A stretch of DNA of 64,000 bases from contig CP059070.1 in assembly GCA_017798125.1 (NCBI GenBank), positions 620,001 to 684,000 on the forward strand. The letters are read 5' to 3'. The stretch is from Cryomorphaceae bacterium (GTDB lineage: Bacteria > Bacteroidota > Bacteroidia > Flavobacteriales > ECT2AJA-044). The notes under the pieces were generated by a model. The model was not told the DNA's origin and ran no database searches. It worked only from the letters and a program-made list of their open reading frames with translations. Both the position numbers and the translations under genes were made by a program. Positions 8,034-17,493 of the stretch are shown in pieces (position 1 is the first letter of the stretch; each line of letters starts with the position of its first letter).

Positions 8034-10334
8034 ATGAAGCAACTACTTACGCTTTTATTCGTTTTCGGCCTCACGGCCGGATGGGCTCAAAACACCAACG
8101 AAAACAAATTCCGTCAACTGTACGATGAGCTCCCCACGCCCAACGTATACCGCACCGCAGCTGGAGCTCCAGGTCATGAGTACTATCAGCAGCAGGCTGA
8201 CTACGTCATGGACCTCACCCTGGATGACGAGAATCAACGCCTGTACGGAGAAGAGCGAATCACCTACCACAACGAGTCCCCGGACCGCCTAGAATACCTC
8301 TGGGTTCAGCTCGATCAGAACATGCGCGCCAAAGGCAGCGATCGCGAAATGATCAGCCAAATGGACATCGAGGATAAAATGTCCTTCGGAACACTGGCTC
8401 GTATGCACAGCGACTACGATGGTGGGTTCAAGATTGACTGGGTCAAAGACAGCAGAGGAAATGAGCTGGAATACGTGATCAACGGAACCATGATGCGCGT
8501 CAACTTGCCTCAGCCCTTGGCGGCAGGCGGGTCCTATACCTTCCAAATCAAGTGGTGGTACAACATCAATGACCGCAGCAAGGTCGGTGGACGTTCCGGA
8601 TTCGAATACTTCGAAGAAGATGGAAATTACCTTTACACCATTGCCCAGTTTTTCCCTCGCATGGCCGTGTACAACGACGTCGAAGGTTGGCAGAACAAGC
8701 AGTTCTTGGGCCGCGGTGAATTCACCCTTCCCTTTGGAGATTACAAAGTCAACTTGACTGTCCCTGCCGATCACATCGTCGGGGCTACTGGAGAACTTCA
8801 GAATGCTTCCTCTGTATTGACCTCAACCGAGCGCCGTCGCTACAGCGATTCGCGCACCGCGGATCGTCCGGTCATGATCGTGACTCAAGAAGAAGCAGAT
8901 GAAAAAATAGCCAATCCCGTAACGGATAAAACCCGCACGTGGACATTTGAAGCGGAGAACGTTCGTGACTTTGCCTTTGCCAGCTCGCGTCGATTCATTT
9001 GGGACGCCATGGGTGTGAAGTTCGGCGACCGCACGGTTATGGCCATGAGCTACTACCCAAAAGAAGGAAACCCTTTGTGGGAGAAGTATTCAACTGAAGT
9101 GGTTGCGCACACGCTCCGCATCTATTCAAAGTACACCTTTGATTACCCGTACCCGGTGGCTATTTCCGTGCACACCGACCGCATCGGTATGGAGTATCCG
9201 ATGATCTGCTTCAACGGTGGACGCCCTGAGGCCGACGGTACCTACAGCGAGCGTACCAAATACGGTATGATTGGGGTTATCATCCACGAAGTTGGTCACA
9301 ACTACTTTCCCATGATCGTCAACTCCGATGAGCGCCAGTGGACGTGGATGGACGAAGGCTTGAACACCTTTGTTCAGTACTTGACCGAACAAGAGTGGGA
9401 GCCCGATTACCCCAGTCGTCGTGGACCTGCCTACAAGATTACAGACTACATGAAGGGGGATAAGTCCTACATCAGCCCCATCATGACCAACTCCGAGAGT
9501 ATTTGGCAGTTTGGGAACAACGCCTATGGAAAGCCCGCTACGGCGTTGAACATCCTAAGAGAGACGGTCCTAGGCCGAGAGCTCTTCGATTACGCTTTCA
9601 AGACCTACAGCCAGCGCTGGATGTTCAAGCATCCCACCCCTGCCGATTTCTTCCGCACCATGGAAGATGCTTCGGGTACGGACCTCGACTGGTTCTGGAG
9701 AAGCTGGTTCTACACCACGGATCACGTCGATATGGGGCTTAAGAGCGTCCGTTGGTATCAAATCGACACCAAGGACCCCGATGTAGAAATGGCCTTGGAA
9801 AAGGGGCGCAATGCAGCTCAACCAGACTTTATTGGTGACCTCCGGAATGATACTATTCCAAAGGTGACGGATGCGCGTCCGGACTTGCTCGATTTCTACA
9901 ATGAGTACGATCCTCTAGAGCCGACTCAACTCGACCGTGAGGACTACGAAAAGTACCTCAGCAAACTCGACGAAAACGATCGTGCGCTTCTGGAAAGCGG
10001 ATTGAACTACTATCAGATTGATGTGGAAATGATCGGAGGAATCCCCATGCCCATTATTCTTCGTTTGGATTACGCTGATGGTAGTTCCGAGCGCAAGTAT
10101 ATTCCAGCTGAAATCTGGAAGATGGATGCGACTGAGGTCTCCAAAGTCTTCTTCAGTGAAAAAGAGCTGGTGGGCGTGGTTCTGGATCCGAATTTGGAAA
10201 CGGCCGATACCGATACGGGAAACAACTACTGGCCACCCCGTCAACAGCCGACCAAGTTCGAGCTGTACAAGCGCAGAAGCAGAGGCGGGGAGAACCCAAT
10301 GCAGCGCATGCAGCGCCTTGAAGAGGGTCAGTAA
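8034..10334 (+). CDS. Secreted M1 family zinc metallopeptidase
   Basis: 766 residues. Signal peptide at 1-18 (LLTLLFVFGLTAGWAQ). Zinc motif HEVGH near residue 417, with the third ligand Glu in WMDEGLNTF about 20 residues on; GMEYPM upstream corresponds to the exopeptidase substrate-binding GxMEN motif of M1 enzymes in a diverged form. The expected role is peptide degradation in the periplasm or at the cell surface. No T9SS sorting domain. Transcribed with the HupE/UreJ gene. The last 7 bases overlap the convergent TonB-like gene. The signal-peptide codons GLTAGW contain a copy of the dispersed hairpin (8066-8082). Confidence 0.93.
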   Translation: MKQLLTLLFVFGLTAGWAQNTNENKFRQLYDELPTPNVYRTAAGAPGHEYYQQQADYVMDLTLDDENQRLYGEERITYHNESPDRLEYLWVQLDQNMRAKGSDREMISQMDIEDKMSFGTLARMHSDYDGGFKIDWVKDSRGNELEYVINGTMMRVNLPQPLAAGGSYTFQIKWWYNINDRSKVGGRSGFEYFEEDGNYLYTIAQFFPRMAVYNDVEGWQNKQFLGRGEFTLPFGDYKVNLTVPADHIVGATGELQNASSVLTSTERRRYSDSRTADRPVMIVTQEEADEKIANPVTDKTRTWTFEAENVRDFAFASSRRFIWDAMGVKFGDRTVMAMSYYPKEGNPLWEKYSTEVVAHTLRIYSKYTFDYPYPVAISVHTDRIGMEYPMICFNGGRPEADGTYSERTKYGMIGVIIHEVGHNYFPMIVNSDERQWTWMDEGLNTFVQYLTEQEWEPDYPSRRGPAYKITDYMKGDKSYISPIMTNSESIWQFGNNAYGKPATALNILRETVLGRELFDYAFKTYSQRWMFKHPTPADFFRTMEDASGTDLDWFWRSWFYTTDHVDMGLKSVRWYQIDTKDPDVEMALEKGRNAAQPDFIGDLRNDTIPKVTDARPDLLDFYNEYDPLEPTQLDREDYEKYLSKLDENDRALLESGLNYYQIDVEMIGGIPMPIILRLDYADGSSERKYIPAEIWKMDATEVSKVFFSEKELVGVVLDPNLETADTDTGNNYWPPRQQPTKFELYKRRSRGGENPMQRMQRLEEGQ
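8066..8082 (+). repeat. Dispersed mini-hairpin, copy CGGCC-TCAC-GGCCG-GAT
   Basis: Perfect stem, loop TCAC, followed by GATG. It falls inside the signal-peptide coding region of the M1 peptidase (residues GLTAGW). Confidence 0.5.
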
Positions 10335-11128
10335 ATCCCCTGCTGGGCCCCGTAGACAAATTCCTTTGCGGTGCCCCCTACCCCGAGCTGGAAGAGGATG
10401 GATATTTCCTGAGTAGAGCGAACGGCCATACCGTTTCGGATGGCCGGTATCCAATCCAAAGCACGCAATACGCGCGTGACTTCTTGCGGGCAACCGCCTC
10501 CGAGGTTTTGCACGATTTCCACATTGGTAATATGTCCTGATTGTTCTACGACGTAGCGTAAACGAACTTCTCCTTGAATACTCTCGCGGACTGCATCTTC
10601 AGGGTATTTAAGCTTGCTCAAGATGTACGGGAAAGCTTCCCAGCCTTCGGGAATGAGGGGTTTGGCTACACTATCCACTTCTTCTTTCGTGTACAAAGTG
10701 GTTTCCTCAGAAACAGGGGTGACTGGGTGTGGCAATAAACGGTAGCCGCGATTTCTGCAATATCGATAGTACCGGTCTGGATAGAAATCGATCTTCATTC
10801 GGGTGACCCCTTGAATTTCCGATCCTTCATATACGCCGGGGCGCCATACCACGTGCTTGAGTATGCGCAAGGCCTCGCGATCTACTGCCGGTGATACGGA
10901 CTTGATGAATTCTATTTCTTCCAGCTGACCTGTTGAAGATATATAGCAATCAATAGAAACGGTGCCTTGCTCACCCGCTTGAATGGAAGCGTAAGGATAC
11001 TGAAGCTGCGTCTCCACTAGGTATTTCCATTCGCGTTTCCCTCCAACGATATCCGGTTCTCGTACCTCTTGAGCTAACACACCAAGAGAAAGTAAGAGAC
11101 TAAAGCAGGAAAGGACTGCCGTTCGCAT
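10328..11128 (-). CDS. TonB C-terminal-domain protein with two repeats
   Basis: 266 residues. After a signal peptide (CFSLLLSLGVLA) come two TonB-C-like units, each with the pattern YP..A...G.G.V...I...G....V....S: one at about residues 40-115 (LQYPYASIQAGEQGTV) and one at about 165-250 (LKYPEDAVRESIQGEV). There is no N-terminal membrane anchor or proline-rich spacer, so it is not a classical energy-transducing TonB; it is probably a periplasmic protein that uses the fold for binding. Monocistronic by context, with an unusual 200-base structured leader upstream. Confidence 0.8.
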   Translation of the reverse strand: MRTAVLSCFSLLLSLGVLAQEVREPDIVGGKREWKYLVETQLQYPYASIQAGEQGTVSIDCYISSTGQLEEIEFIKSVSPAVDREALRILKHVVWRPGVYEGSEIQGVTRMKIDFYPDRYYRYCRNRGYRLLPHPVTPVSEETTLYTKEEVDSVAKPLIPEGWEAFPYILSKLKYPEDAVRESIQGEVRLRYVVEQSGHITNVEIVQNLGGGCPQEVTRVLRALDWIPAIRNGMAVRSTQEISILFQLGVGGTAKEFVYGAQQGIY

Positions 11129-11170
11129 AAAACAAATCGAGTTTCAGGTTCGTTTGAAAGAAAAAGTCAA

Positions 11171-11247
11171 AGTACAACGCAGGTCTTTTTTTGAAACTTT
11201 TTTGGACCTGCGGTACTGAGCCCCTGCGTATTCCGTGGGGGCTCTTG
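11171..11247. other. Two adjacent stem-loops in the gap between nrdA and the TonB-like gene
   Basis: First stem: arms 11171-11175 plus 11178-11185 pair with 11205-11212 plus 11213-11217, 13 bp with a two-base bulge, enclosing a 19-base loop that is almost all T on the plus strand. Second stem: GAGCCCC (11218-11224) pairs with GGGGCTC (11238-11244) and extends inwards through G-U pairs; it is followed on the plus strand by TTGTTTTT, so it could terminate a plus-strand transcript. On the minus strand both stems would lie in the 5' leader of the TonB-like gene. Confidence 0.45.
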
Positions 11248-11271
11248 TTTTTACAAGGTAGGAGAAAAAAT

Positions 11272-11311
11272 AAACCCCGGACAAGTTCGCGGTGTCCGGG
11301 GTTTCCCTGCG
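11272..11311 (-). terminator. Rho-independent terminator of nrdBA
   Basis: Inverted repeat with arms ACCCCGGACA and TGTCCGGGGT around a 9-base loop; on the minus strand it is followed by TTTATTTTTTC. It lies about 25 bases after the nrdA stop codon. Confidence 0.85.
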
Positions 11312-11335
11312 TAGTTAAATAAATTGCACTCTAGA

Positions 11336-13771
11336 TCAACTTCCGCAAGCTTCGCACTCATCAGGATTATCAATGGAGCACGCAATGATGTCCGCGTTTT
11401 CCGCTGCCATCTTCTTGGCTGCTTCCTCCAGCTTACTGACGCGTTCTTCTTGAATCTTCTCGGTTTGCTCAGAAGAAACCACAGGCTCAACCTGCGCTTT
11501 GGCTTGCTTCTGAACCGTGAATTTGATCGCGTCCGCAGCTGCCTTCGTGCGGAGGTAGTACATACCGGTTTTGAGCCCTTTCTTCCACGCGTAGAAGTGC
11601 ATGGAGGTTACTTTACCCATGTTCGCATTCTCCATAAAGAGATTCATGGATTGACTCTGGTCGATAAAGGCTCCTCGATCGGCGGCCATATCGATGATGT
11701 CTTTCATGCTCAGTTCCCAAACGGTTTTGTACAGTTCTTTGATGTTGTCTGGAATCACATCGATGTGCTGGATAGATCCATTCGCACGAATGATCTCGTC
11801 CTTCATATCGCTGTCCCACAAGCCCAACTTCACCAAGTCAATGAGTAAGTGCTTGTTCACTACGATGAATTCACCACTCAATACACGACGGGTGTAGATG
11901 TTGCTCGTGTACGGCTCAAAGCACTCGTTGTTCCCCAGAATTTGTGAGGTAGAGGCCGTTGGCATTGGAGCCATTAGCAAGGAGTTGCGGACACCGTGCT
12001 CTTTGATTTCGTCACGCAAGGTGTTCCAATCCCAGTTTCCGCTCAAATCGCTTTCGTCCAAGTTCCACATGTTCCACTGGAAGATCCCTTGTGAAATGGG
12101 TGAACCCTCATAGCTTTCGTAGGTACCTTCTTCTTTGGCCATGTCCTTTGAAGAGGTCAAAGCCGCGTAGTACATGGTCTCGAAGATGTCCGAATTCAAT
12201 TTCTTCGCCTCAGCAGAAGTAAATGGATAGCGGAGCATGATGAAGGTATCAGCCAAGCCTTGTACCCCCAATCCTACAGGACGGTGACGCATGTTCGAGT
12301 TACGCGCCTCTGCCACTGGGTAGTAGTTGCGGTCAATTACCTTGTTCAAGTTATAGGTCACCTTGTAGGTGATGTCGAACAACAACTGGTGATCAAACTG
12401 GCCATCCTTCACAAATTTTGGAAGGGCAATGGAGGCCAAGTTACATACGGCGACTTCGTCTTCGGCTGTGTACTCAATGATCTCGGTACAGAGGTTCGAA
12501 GAACGAATGGTACCCAAGTTCTTTTGGTTGGATTTTCCGTTTGCTGCATCCTTGTACAACATGTACGGAGTTCCGGTCTCGATTTGTGCCTCGAGGATGG
12601 TTTCCCAAAGCTGACGCGCCTTGATGGTGCGACGCCCTTTTCCTTCAGCCTCGTACTTCAAGTAGAGCTCTTCGAACTCTTTTCCGTGTACGTCTGGCAT
12701 ACCTGGACACTCGTTTGGACACATCAAGGTCCACTCGGCGTCTTCTTCAACACGCTGCATGAACAAGTCTGGAATCCAAAGGGCGTAGAATAAATCGCGC
12801 GCACGCATTTCTTCTTTACCGTGGTTCTTTTTCAGATCCAAGAAGTCGAAAATGTCTGCATGCCATGGCTCTACGTAGATCGCAAAGCTTCCCTTACGCT
12901 TACCTCCTCCTTGGTCTACATAACGAGCGGTGTCGTTGTAGACACGGAGCATCGGTACAATTCCGTTAGACGTTCCGTTTGTTCCGCGGATATACGATCC
13001 CGTGGCGCGTACGTGGTGAATGCTCAAACCAATTCCACCTGCAGATTGAGAAATCTTAGCACACTGCTTCAGCGTGTCGTAAATGCCGTCAATGCTGTCG
13101 CCTTTCATGGTCAACAAGAAGCAGCTCGACATTTGAGGCTTAGGCGTTCCCGAGTTAAAGAGGGTCGGCGTCGCATGCGTGAAGTACTTCTTAGACATCA
13201 ACTCGTAAGTCTCGATCGCTGAATCGATGTCTTCTTTGTGAATACCAATGGCCACACGCATCAACATGTGCTGTGGGCGCTCCGCAATGTGACCGTCCAA
13301 GCGCAAGAGGTACGAACGCTCCAAGGTCTTAAACCCAAAGTAGTCATAACCGAAGTCGCGGTCATAGATCAAGGTGCTGTCCAAAACGGCCTCGTTTTCC
13401 TTGATGATCTCGTAAACGTCATCCGCGATCAACGGGCTTTTCAATCCTGTTTTAGGGTTGACGTACTCGTACAAAGAAGTCATGGTCTCTGTAAAAGACT
13501 TCTCCGTGTTCTTGTGCAAGTTGGAAACCGCAATGCGGGCAGCCAATTGCGCGTAATCCGGGTGGCGCGTGGTCATCGATGCCGATACCTCAGCAGCCAA
13601 GCTGTCGAGTTCAGAGGTGGTCACCCCTTCGTAAATTCCTTCAATCACCTTCATGGCTACTGAAGTCGGTTCAACCAAGGGGTTGAGGCCGTAACACAAT
13701 TTTTGAATTCGCGAGGTGATCTTGTCGAACTTCACCGCTTCTTTACGGCCGTCTCTTTTTACTACGTACAT
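11336..13771 (-). CDS. nrdA: Ribonucleoside-diphosphate reductase, class Ia alpha subunit
   Basis: Large subunit that reduces NDPs to dNDPs using the radical generated by NrdB. 811 residues. The N-terminal ATP-cone (about 1-95, starting [12 protein letters not shown]) predicts allosteric on/off control by ATP/dATP. The active-site cysteine in NLCTEII, the disulfide cysteine in SSCFLL and the C-terminal redox pair CEACGS are all present, as is the YLRTKAA radical-transfer tyrosine region. Downstream of nrdB with a 59-base gap and followed by a strong terminator. Confidence 0.97.
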   Translation of the reverse strand: MYVVKRDGRKEAVKFDKITSRIQKLCYGLNPLVEPTSVAMKVIEGIYEGVTTSELDSLAAEVSASMTTRHPDYAQLAARIAVSNLHKNTEKSFTETMTSLYEYVNPKTGLKSPLIADDVYEIIKENEAVLDSTLIYDRDFGYDYFGFKTLERSYLLRLDGHIAERPQHMLMRVAIGIHKEDIDSAIETYELMSKKYFTHATPTLFNSGTPKPQMSSCFLLTMKGDSIDGIYDTLKQCAKISQSAGGIGLSIHHVRATGSYIRGTNGTSNGIVPMLRVYNDTARYVDQGGGKRKGSFAIYVEPWHADIFDFLDLKKNHGKEEMRARDLFYALWIPDLFMQRVEEDAEWTLMCPNECPGMPDVHGKEFEELYLKYEAEGKGRRTIKARQLWETILEAQIETGTPYMLYKDAANGKSNQKNLGTIRSSNLCTEIIEYTAEDEVAVCNLASIALPKFVKDGQFDHQLLFDITYKVTYNLNKVIDRNYYPVAEARNSNMRHRPVGLGVQGLADTFIMLRYPFTSAEAKKLNSDIFETMYYAALTSSKDMAKEEGTYESYEGSPISQGIFQWNMWNLDESDLSGNWDWNTLRDEIKEHGVRNSLLMAPMPTASTSQILGNNECFEPYTSNIYTRRVLSGEFIVVNKHLLIDLVKLGLWDSDMKDEIIRANGSIQHIDVIPDNIKELYKTVWELSMKDIIDMAADRGAFIDQSQSMNLFMENANMGKVTSMHFYAWKKGLKTGMYYLRTKAAADAIKFTVQKQAKAQVEPVVSSEQTEKIQEERVSKLEEAAKKMAAENADIIACSIDNPDECEACGS

Positions 13772-13830
13772 ACGCCTTTATACTTTGGGAGGGTTGGGAA
13801 ATGGTTTGATGATGGTTACTCGTGAACGGA

Positions 13831-14814
13831 TTAAAAATCCGCGTCGAAGGATATCTTGTTTTCTTCAGCACTCTGGCTCATAACTCCGGCCTTCTGGTAT
13901 TCCGCCACGCGCTTCTCGAAGAAGTTCGTTTTACCTTGAAGGGAAATCATGTCCATGAAGTCAAATGGGTTTTCAGACCCATAGACTTTCTCGCAGTTCA
14001 ACTCGACCAACAAGCGGTCAGCGACAAACTCGAGGTACTGGGTCATCAGATTTGAATTCATTCCGATCAAGCTCACAGGCAGAGCTTCCGTGATGAATTC
14101 GCGCTCGATGTCTAGCGCTTCGGTAATAATTTGTTTGATGCGCTCTTTGGGCACCTGATTGACCAAGTGGTTGTTGTGCAAGTGAACCGCAAAGTCGCAG
14201 TGCAGACCTTCATCTCGGCTGATGAGCTCGTTGGAGAAGGTCAATCCCGGCATAATTCCGCGCTTCTTCAACCAGAAAATAGAACAGAAACTTCCGCTGA
14301 AGAAAATTCCTTCCACAGCAGCAAAAGCAATCAATCGCTCAGCAAAGCTGTCGCTCTCAATCCAGCGCAAAGCCCAATCTGCCTTTTTCTTGATGGCGTC
14401 AAAGGTCTCAATAGCGTGGAACAAGCGGTCGCGATCTTCCGTGTCCTTGATATAGGTATCAATCAATAGAGAATACGTCTCCGAGTGGATGTTCTCCATC
14501 ATGATTTGAAAACCGTAGAAAAACTTCGCCTCGGTATACTGTACCTCATTCACAAAGTTCTCGGCTAGGTTTTCGTTTACGATTCCATCGCTCGCTGCAA
14601 AGAAGGCCAATACGTGTTTGATGAAATGACGTTCGTCGTCATTCAACTTCGTATTCCAATCCGTCAAGTCTTGATGAAGGTCAATCTCTTCCGCCGTCCA
14701 GAAGCTGGCTTCTGCTTTTTTGTACCACTGCCAAATGTCGTGGTGCTCTATGGGGAATAAGACAAAGCGATCTTTGTTTTCTCTGAGGATCGGGTCTACC
14801 TGTGTAGCGTTCAT
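13831..14814 (-). CDS. nrdB: Ribonucleoside-diphosphate reductase, class Ia beta subunit
   Basis: 327-residue di-iron protein that generates the tyrosyl radical for NrdA. The helices carrying iron ligands are recognisable: [11 protein letters not shown] near residue 35, ENIHSETY near residue 110 and [12 protein letters not shown] near residue 200. First gene of the nrdBA operon. The 333-base region upstream has a promoter-like sequence and several repeated or palindromic elements, which fits tightly regulated expression. Confidence 0.96.
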   Translation of the reverse strand: MNATQVDPILRENKDRFVLFPIEHHDIWQWYKKAEASFWTAEEIDLHQDLTDWNTKLNDDERHFIKHVLAFFAASDGIVNENLAENFVNEVQYTEAKFFYGFQIMMENIHSETYSLLIDTYIKDTEDRDRLFHAIETFDAIKKKADWALRWIESDSFAERLIAFAAVEGIFFSGSFCSIFWLKKRGIMPGLTFSNELISRDEGLHCDFAVHLHNNHLVNQVPKERIKQIITEALDIEREFITEALPVSLIGMNSNLMTQYLEFVADRLLVELNCEKVYGSENPFDFMDMISLQGKTNFFEKRVAEYQKAGVMSQSAEENKISFDADF

Positions 14815-15147
14815 GGGCCGTTCTTTATCGCGTTTTTCCTAATGTTTAGAGCCTAAAAAAGGGGGTAAAAGGTCCCTTATCCCGCCGTTTAGCGGGCGTT
14901 CATTTGAAAAACTCTAATACTAAATTCTGATTGGTGCGGAGGCTAGTTAGCCAAGGTGCAAGACAAATATTTACATTAAATATTCATCAGTCAATATGCA
15001 CTTTTCCACATTGAAACGGATTTATTAACAGCCTCTTAAACGTGAAATCCGTGAAACCCCCATGAACGTTGGAAAGTCATTTTTCCAAACAATTTTGGCG
15101 ATTTTTTTTCACGTTGAATTCACGTGTGATTAACACTCCGGGAACAT
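14815..15147 (-). promoter_or_regulatory. 333-base upstream region of nrdBA
   Basis: No credible gene. A candidate minus-strand promoter has -7 AATATTTG (14964-14971, one mismatch to TAnnTTTG) and -33 TTG (14992-14994), spacer 20. Around it are palindromes GGCTA-GT-TAGCC (14941-14952) and CCCGC-CGTTTA-GCGGG (14881-14896). Upstream lie a 7-bp inverted repeat TTGGAAA/TTTCCAA (15069-15075 with 15082-15088), two direct TTCACGT boxes starting 11 bases apart (15108 and 15119), and an inverse copy ACGTGAA at 15040. TTTTCCACA at about 15002 is close to, but not, a DnaA box. Regulator identity is unknown. Confidence 0.55.
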
Positions 15148-15717
15148 TCACTTCGACCATTCCTGAGCGACCAACTCCATTTCAGAAACCCAATCGTCGC
15201 CAAAGCGCCGGCGCAGGGCCTCTTTTGTGAATTCAAAGACAGATACCTGAAGTTCAGCACCTAAGGAGCAGGCCGCCGAACAAATGGGCCATTTGTGGTA
15301 GTTCACCGCTTCAAAGGTCGGGTACTTGGTGACGCGAACGGGATATAAATGACAGCTTACGGGTTTGCGAAAAGTCGTTGCCCCTTCTTTCCACGCTTGC
15401 TCGATTCCACACATGGCCATTCCATTCTCACTGAAGGTCGTGTAGGCACACTCTTTTCCCTTAACGAGGGGCGTGACAAAATCACCGTCGTTGTCTACGA
15501 TGTAATGCCCTTGCTCTTCGATGGCCGCGCGACCCTCTGGACGCAAAAAGTCTGCGATGCGATCGTACTCATCATCGAGAACGGCGAGTTCTTCTTCCAG
15601 AAGCGGTGCCCCGGCATCTCCTTCAACACAACATGCTCCCTTGCACGCGGTCAAATTGCACACGAACTCCTTTTCCAGAATTTCTTCACTTACCAGTGTT
15701 TCGCCAACCTTGATCAT
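15148..15717 (-). CDS. DUF3109 family cysteine-rich protein
   Basis: 189-residue cytoplasmic protein. The N-terminal cluster CNLTACKGACC followed by CAYT, CGIEQAW, CHLYPVR and CSAACS suggests bound metal (zinc or an iron-sulfur cluster), as in the related YkgJ-type cysteine cluster proteins; this is inference. The family is widespread in Bacteroidota without an established function. It stands alone on the minus strand, divergent from the subtilase gene. Confidence 0.88.
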   Translation of the reverse strand: MIKVGETLVSEEILEKEFVCNLTACKGACCVEGDAGAPLLEEELAVLDDEYDRIADFLRPEGRAAIEEQGHYIVDNDGDFVTPLVKGKECAYTTFSENGMAMCGIEQAWKEGATTFRKPVSCHLYPVRVTKYPTFEAVNYHKWPICSAACSLGAELQVSVFEFTKEALRRRFGDDWVSEMELVAQEWSK

Positions 15718-15818
15718 GACACAAAACTACAAAGCAGGACTTATTTAGTCACGGCCTTGCTAACCAAAACATGCCTTCAGACGTTATTATTGATATCTTT
15801 AGGCCTCAACTACTTACG

Positions 15819-17468
15819 ATGAAACGATTTCTACTCCTAGCCCTCGCGGTGATCTCGCTGAACTCCTTTGCTCAAGAAAGCGCGGCACCCTACCCCGGAG
15901 ATGTTCTAGTACAGCTCTTCCCCGGAGAAAATATTGATGATCTTATTAAAGAAATGAACGCGGAGCATTCGATTTTGGCCCTACGGGCCGATAAGGTCTT
16001 GAGCCAAGAGCTTCGCATGTATCACCTGAAGTTCAACCCGGTGGTTCCCGTGGATCAAACCATTCGCTGGGTCGTGTCCGATGAGCGCGTTGTGGCTGCA
16101 CAGGGCAATCGCCCCATCACGCATCGAGCCATTCCCAATGACTTAAACTACGGAAGTCAATGGCAGTACAACAATGTGAACAACCCCAATGCAGACCTCG
16201 ATGCTGAAGACGCTTGGGACATTACAACTGGTGGACTTACGGTCAACGGAGATACTATTGTAGTAGCCGTTATCGACGACGGGATTGATACCGCACACTC
16301 CGACTTCGGTGACAACCTCTGGATCAACCGAGCGGATATTCCCGGAGACGGAATCGACAACGACAGCAATGGATATGTAGATGACCACTTGGGGTGGAAC
16401 ACCTACACCAACAACGACGACATTAAAGACGGAAACTGGGGAGGCTGGCACGGTACTCCAGTTGCTGGTATCGTGGGTGCGCAAGGAAACGACAGCAATG
16501 GTGTTTCCGGAGTTAACTGGGACGTGAAAGTCATGGTCATCGTAGGTGGTGGCGGAGAATCTGATGCGCTCGCGGCCTACGGTTATGTATTGACACAGCG
16601 ACGACGCTACAACCAAAGCGAAGGAACGGAAGGAGCCTACATCGTATCGACCAACGCCTCTTGGGGGGTTGACTTCGGGCAGCCATCCAGCGCTCCACTC
16701 TGGTGTAACTTCTACGACAGTTTGGGATTGGAGGGTGTCTTGAACTGTGGTGCTACCATCAACGGCAATTACGATGTCGATGTCATCGGCGACTTGCCAA
16801 CCGCTTGCCCTTCCGACTACCTGATCTCGGTGACCAATATGAACAACCAGGACGTGAAGGTGACCGGCGCAGGATATGGAGACAGCACCATCGACATGGG
16901 CGCTTATGGCCAAGGAACCTATACCACGGACTTGGGTGATACCTATGGCGGATTTGGCGGTACTTCAGGCGCAACACCTCATGTCACGGGAACACTGGCC
17001 CTAATGTACTCGGCAGCCTGTAACCAGTTGGCGGACTTAGCGCGCTCCTATCCGGATTCCGCGGCGCTCATCATGCGCAAAATCTTATTCCGCAGTACCG
17101 TGCTGAACTTCTCTTTGAACAACATCACTACTACGGACGGTAAACTGAACATGCTCACCGCATTGGAAGAAGTAGAGGCTTACTGCGATTCCCTAAGAAC
17201 GATCGGTCTGGGTGAATTGGATGCGCCTGGACGTTGGCAAGTCTATCCGAATCCAGCAGCGACGGAAATCAACATCGTGCCGTTGGGCACTCCGGCTACC
17301 CTGGCGTATACCTTATATAATACCCTGGGTCAGCCTGTAGCCTCTGGACGGAACTACGGTCAGAGCGCTTTGATTGATGTTTCTGGTCTGGCGGCGGGTT
17401 GGTATGTACTCGAACTACAGAACCCCGATGAGGCCTACGTAGAACGACGAAAAATCGTGATCGAATAG
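15819..17468 (+). CDS. Subtilisin-like S8 serine peptidase with T9SS sorting domain
   Basis: 549 residues. Signal peptide at 1-18 (FLLLALAVISLNSFA). The catalytic triad is present: Asp in VIDDGID, His in WHGTPVAGI, Ser in GTSGATPHVTG. The last ~80 residues begin at YPNPAATEINI and end in a short basic tail (VERRKIVIE), a type A T9SS C-terminal domain, so the enzyme is probably exported across the outer membrane and either anchored or released. Start chosen at 15819, where the signal peptide begins, rather than the in-frame ATG 15771. Codons for LALRAD at 15977-15992 coincide with a perfect copy of the dispersed hairpin. Confidence 0.93.
   Translation: MKRFLLLALAVISLNSFAQESAAPYPGDVLVQLFPGENIDDLIKEMNAEHSILALRADKVLSQELRMYHLKFNPVVPVDQTIRWVVSDERVVAAQGNRPITHRAIPNDLNYGSQWQYNNVNNPNADLDAEDAWDITTGGLTVNGDTIVVAVIDDGIDTAHSDFGDNLWINRADIPGDGIDNDSNGYVDDHLGWNTYTNNDDIKDGNWGGWHGTPVAGIVGAQGNDSNGVSGVNWDVKVMVIVGGGGESDALAAYGYVLTQRRRYNQSEGTEGAYIVSTNASWGVDFGQPSSAPLWCNFYDSLGLEGVLNCGATINGNYDVDVIGDLPTACPSDYLISVTNMNNQDVKVTGAGYGDSTIDMGAYGQGTYTTDLGDTYGGFGGTSGATPHVTGTLALMYSAACNQLADLARSYPDSAALIMRKILFRSTVLNFSLNNITTTDGKLNMLTALEEVEAYCDSLRTIGLGELDAPGRWQVYPNPAATEINIVPLGTPATLAYTLYNTLGQPVASGRNYGQSALIDVSGLAAGWYVLELQNPDEAYVERRKIVIE
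15977..15992 (+). repeat. Dispersed mini-hairpin, copy GGCCC-TAC-GGGCC-GAT
   Basis: Perfect stem preceded by TT and read in frame as LALRAD in the subtilase propeptide region. The same 18 bases (TTGGCC to CGAT) recur between genes at 20695-20712. Confidence 0.65.
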
Positions 17469-17481
17469 CCGAGGGTTTTGC

Positions 17482-17489
17482 TACTTTTG
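17482..17489 (+). promoter_or_regulatory. Candidate -7 element of glyS
   Basis: TACTTTTG, an exact TAnnTTTG match ending 4 bases before the glyS ATG. If used, the mRNA would be leaderless or nearly so. No well-spaced -33 TTG. Confidence 0.35.
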
Positions 17490-17493
17490 CGGC

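Noticed and set aside
10335-10352. GC-rich palindrome near the end of the TonB-like gene as a terminator
   Set aside because: It lies within coding sequence of a convergent overlap and no T-run follows.
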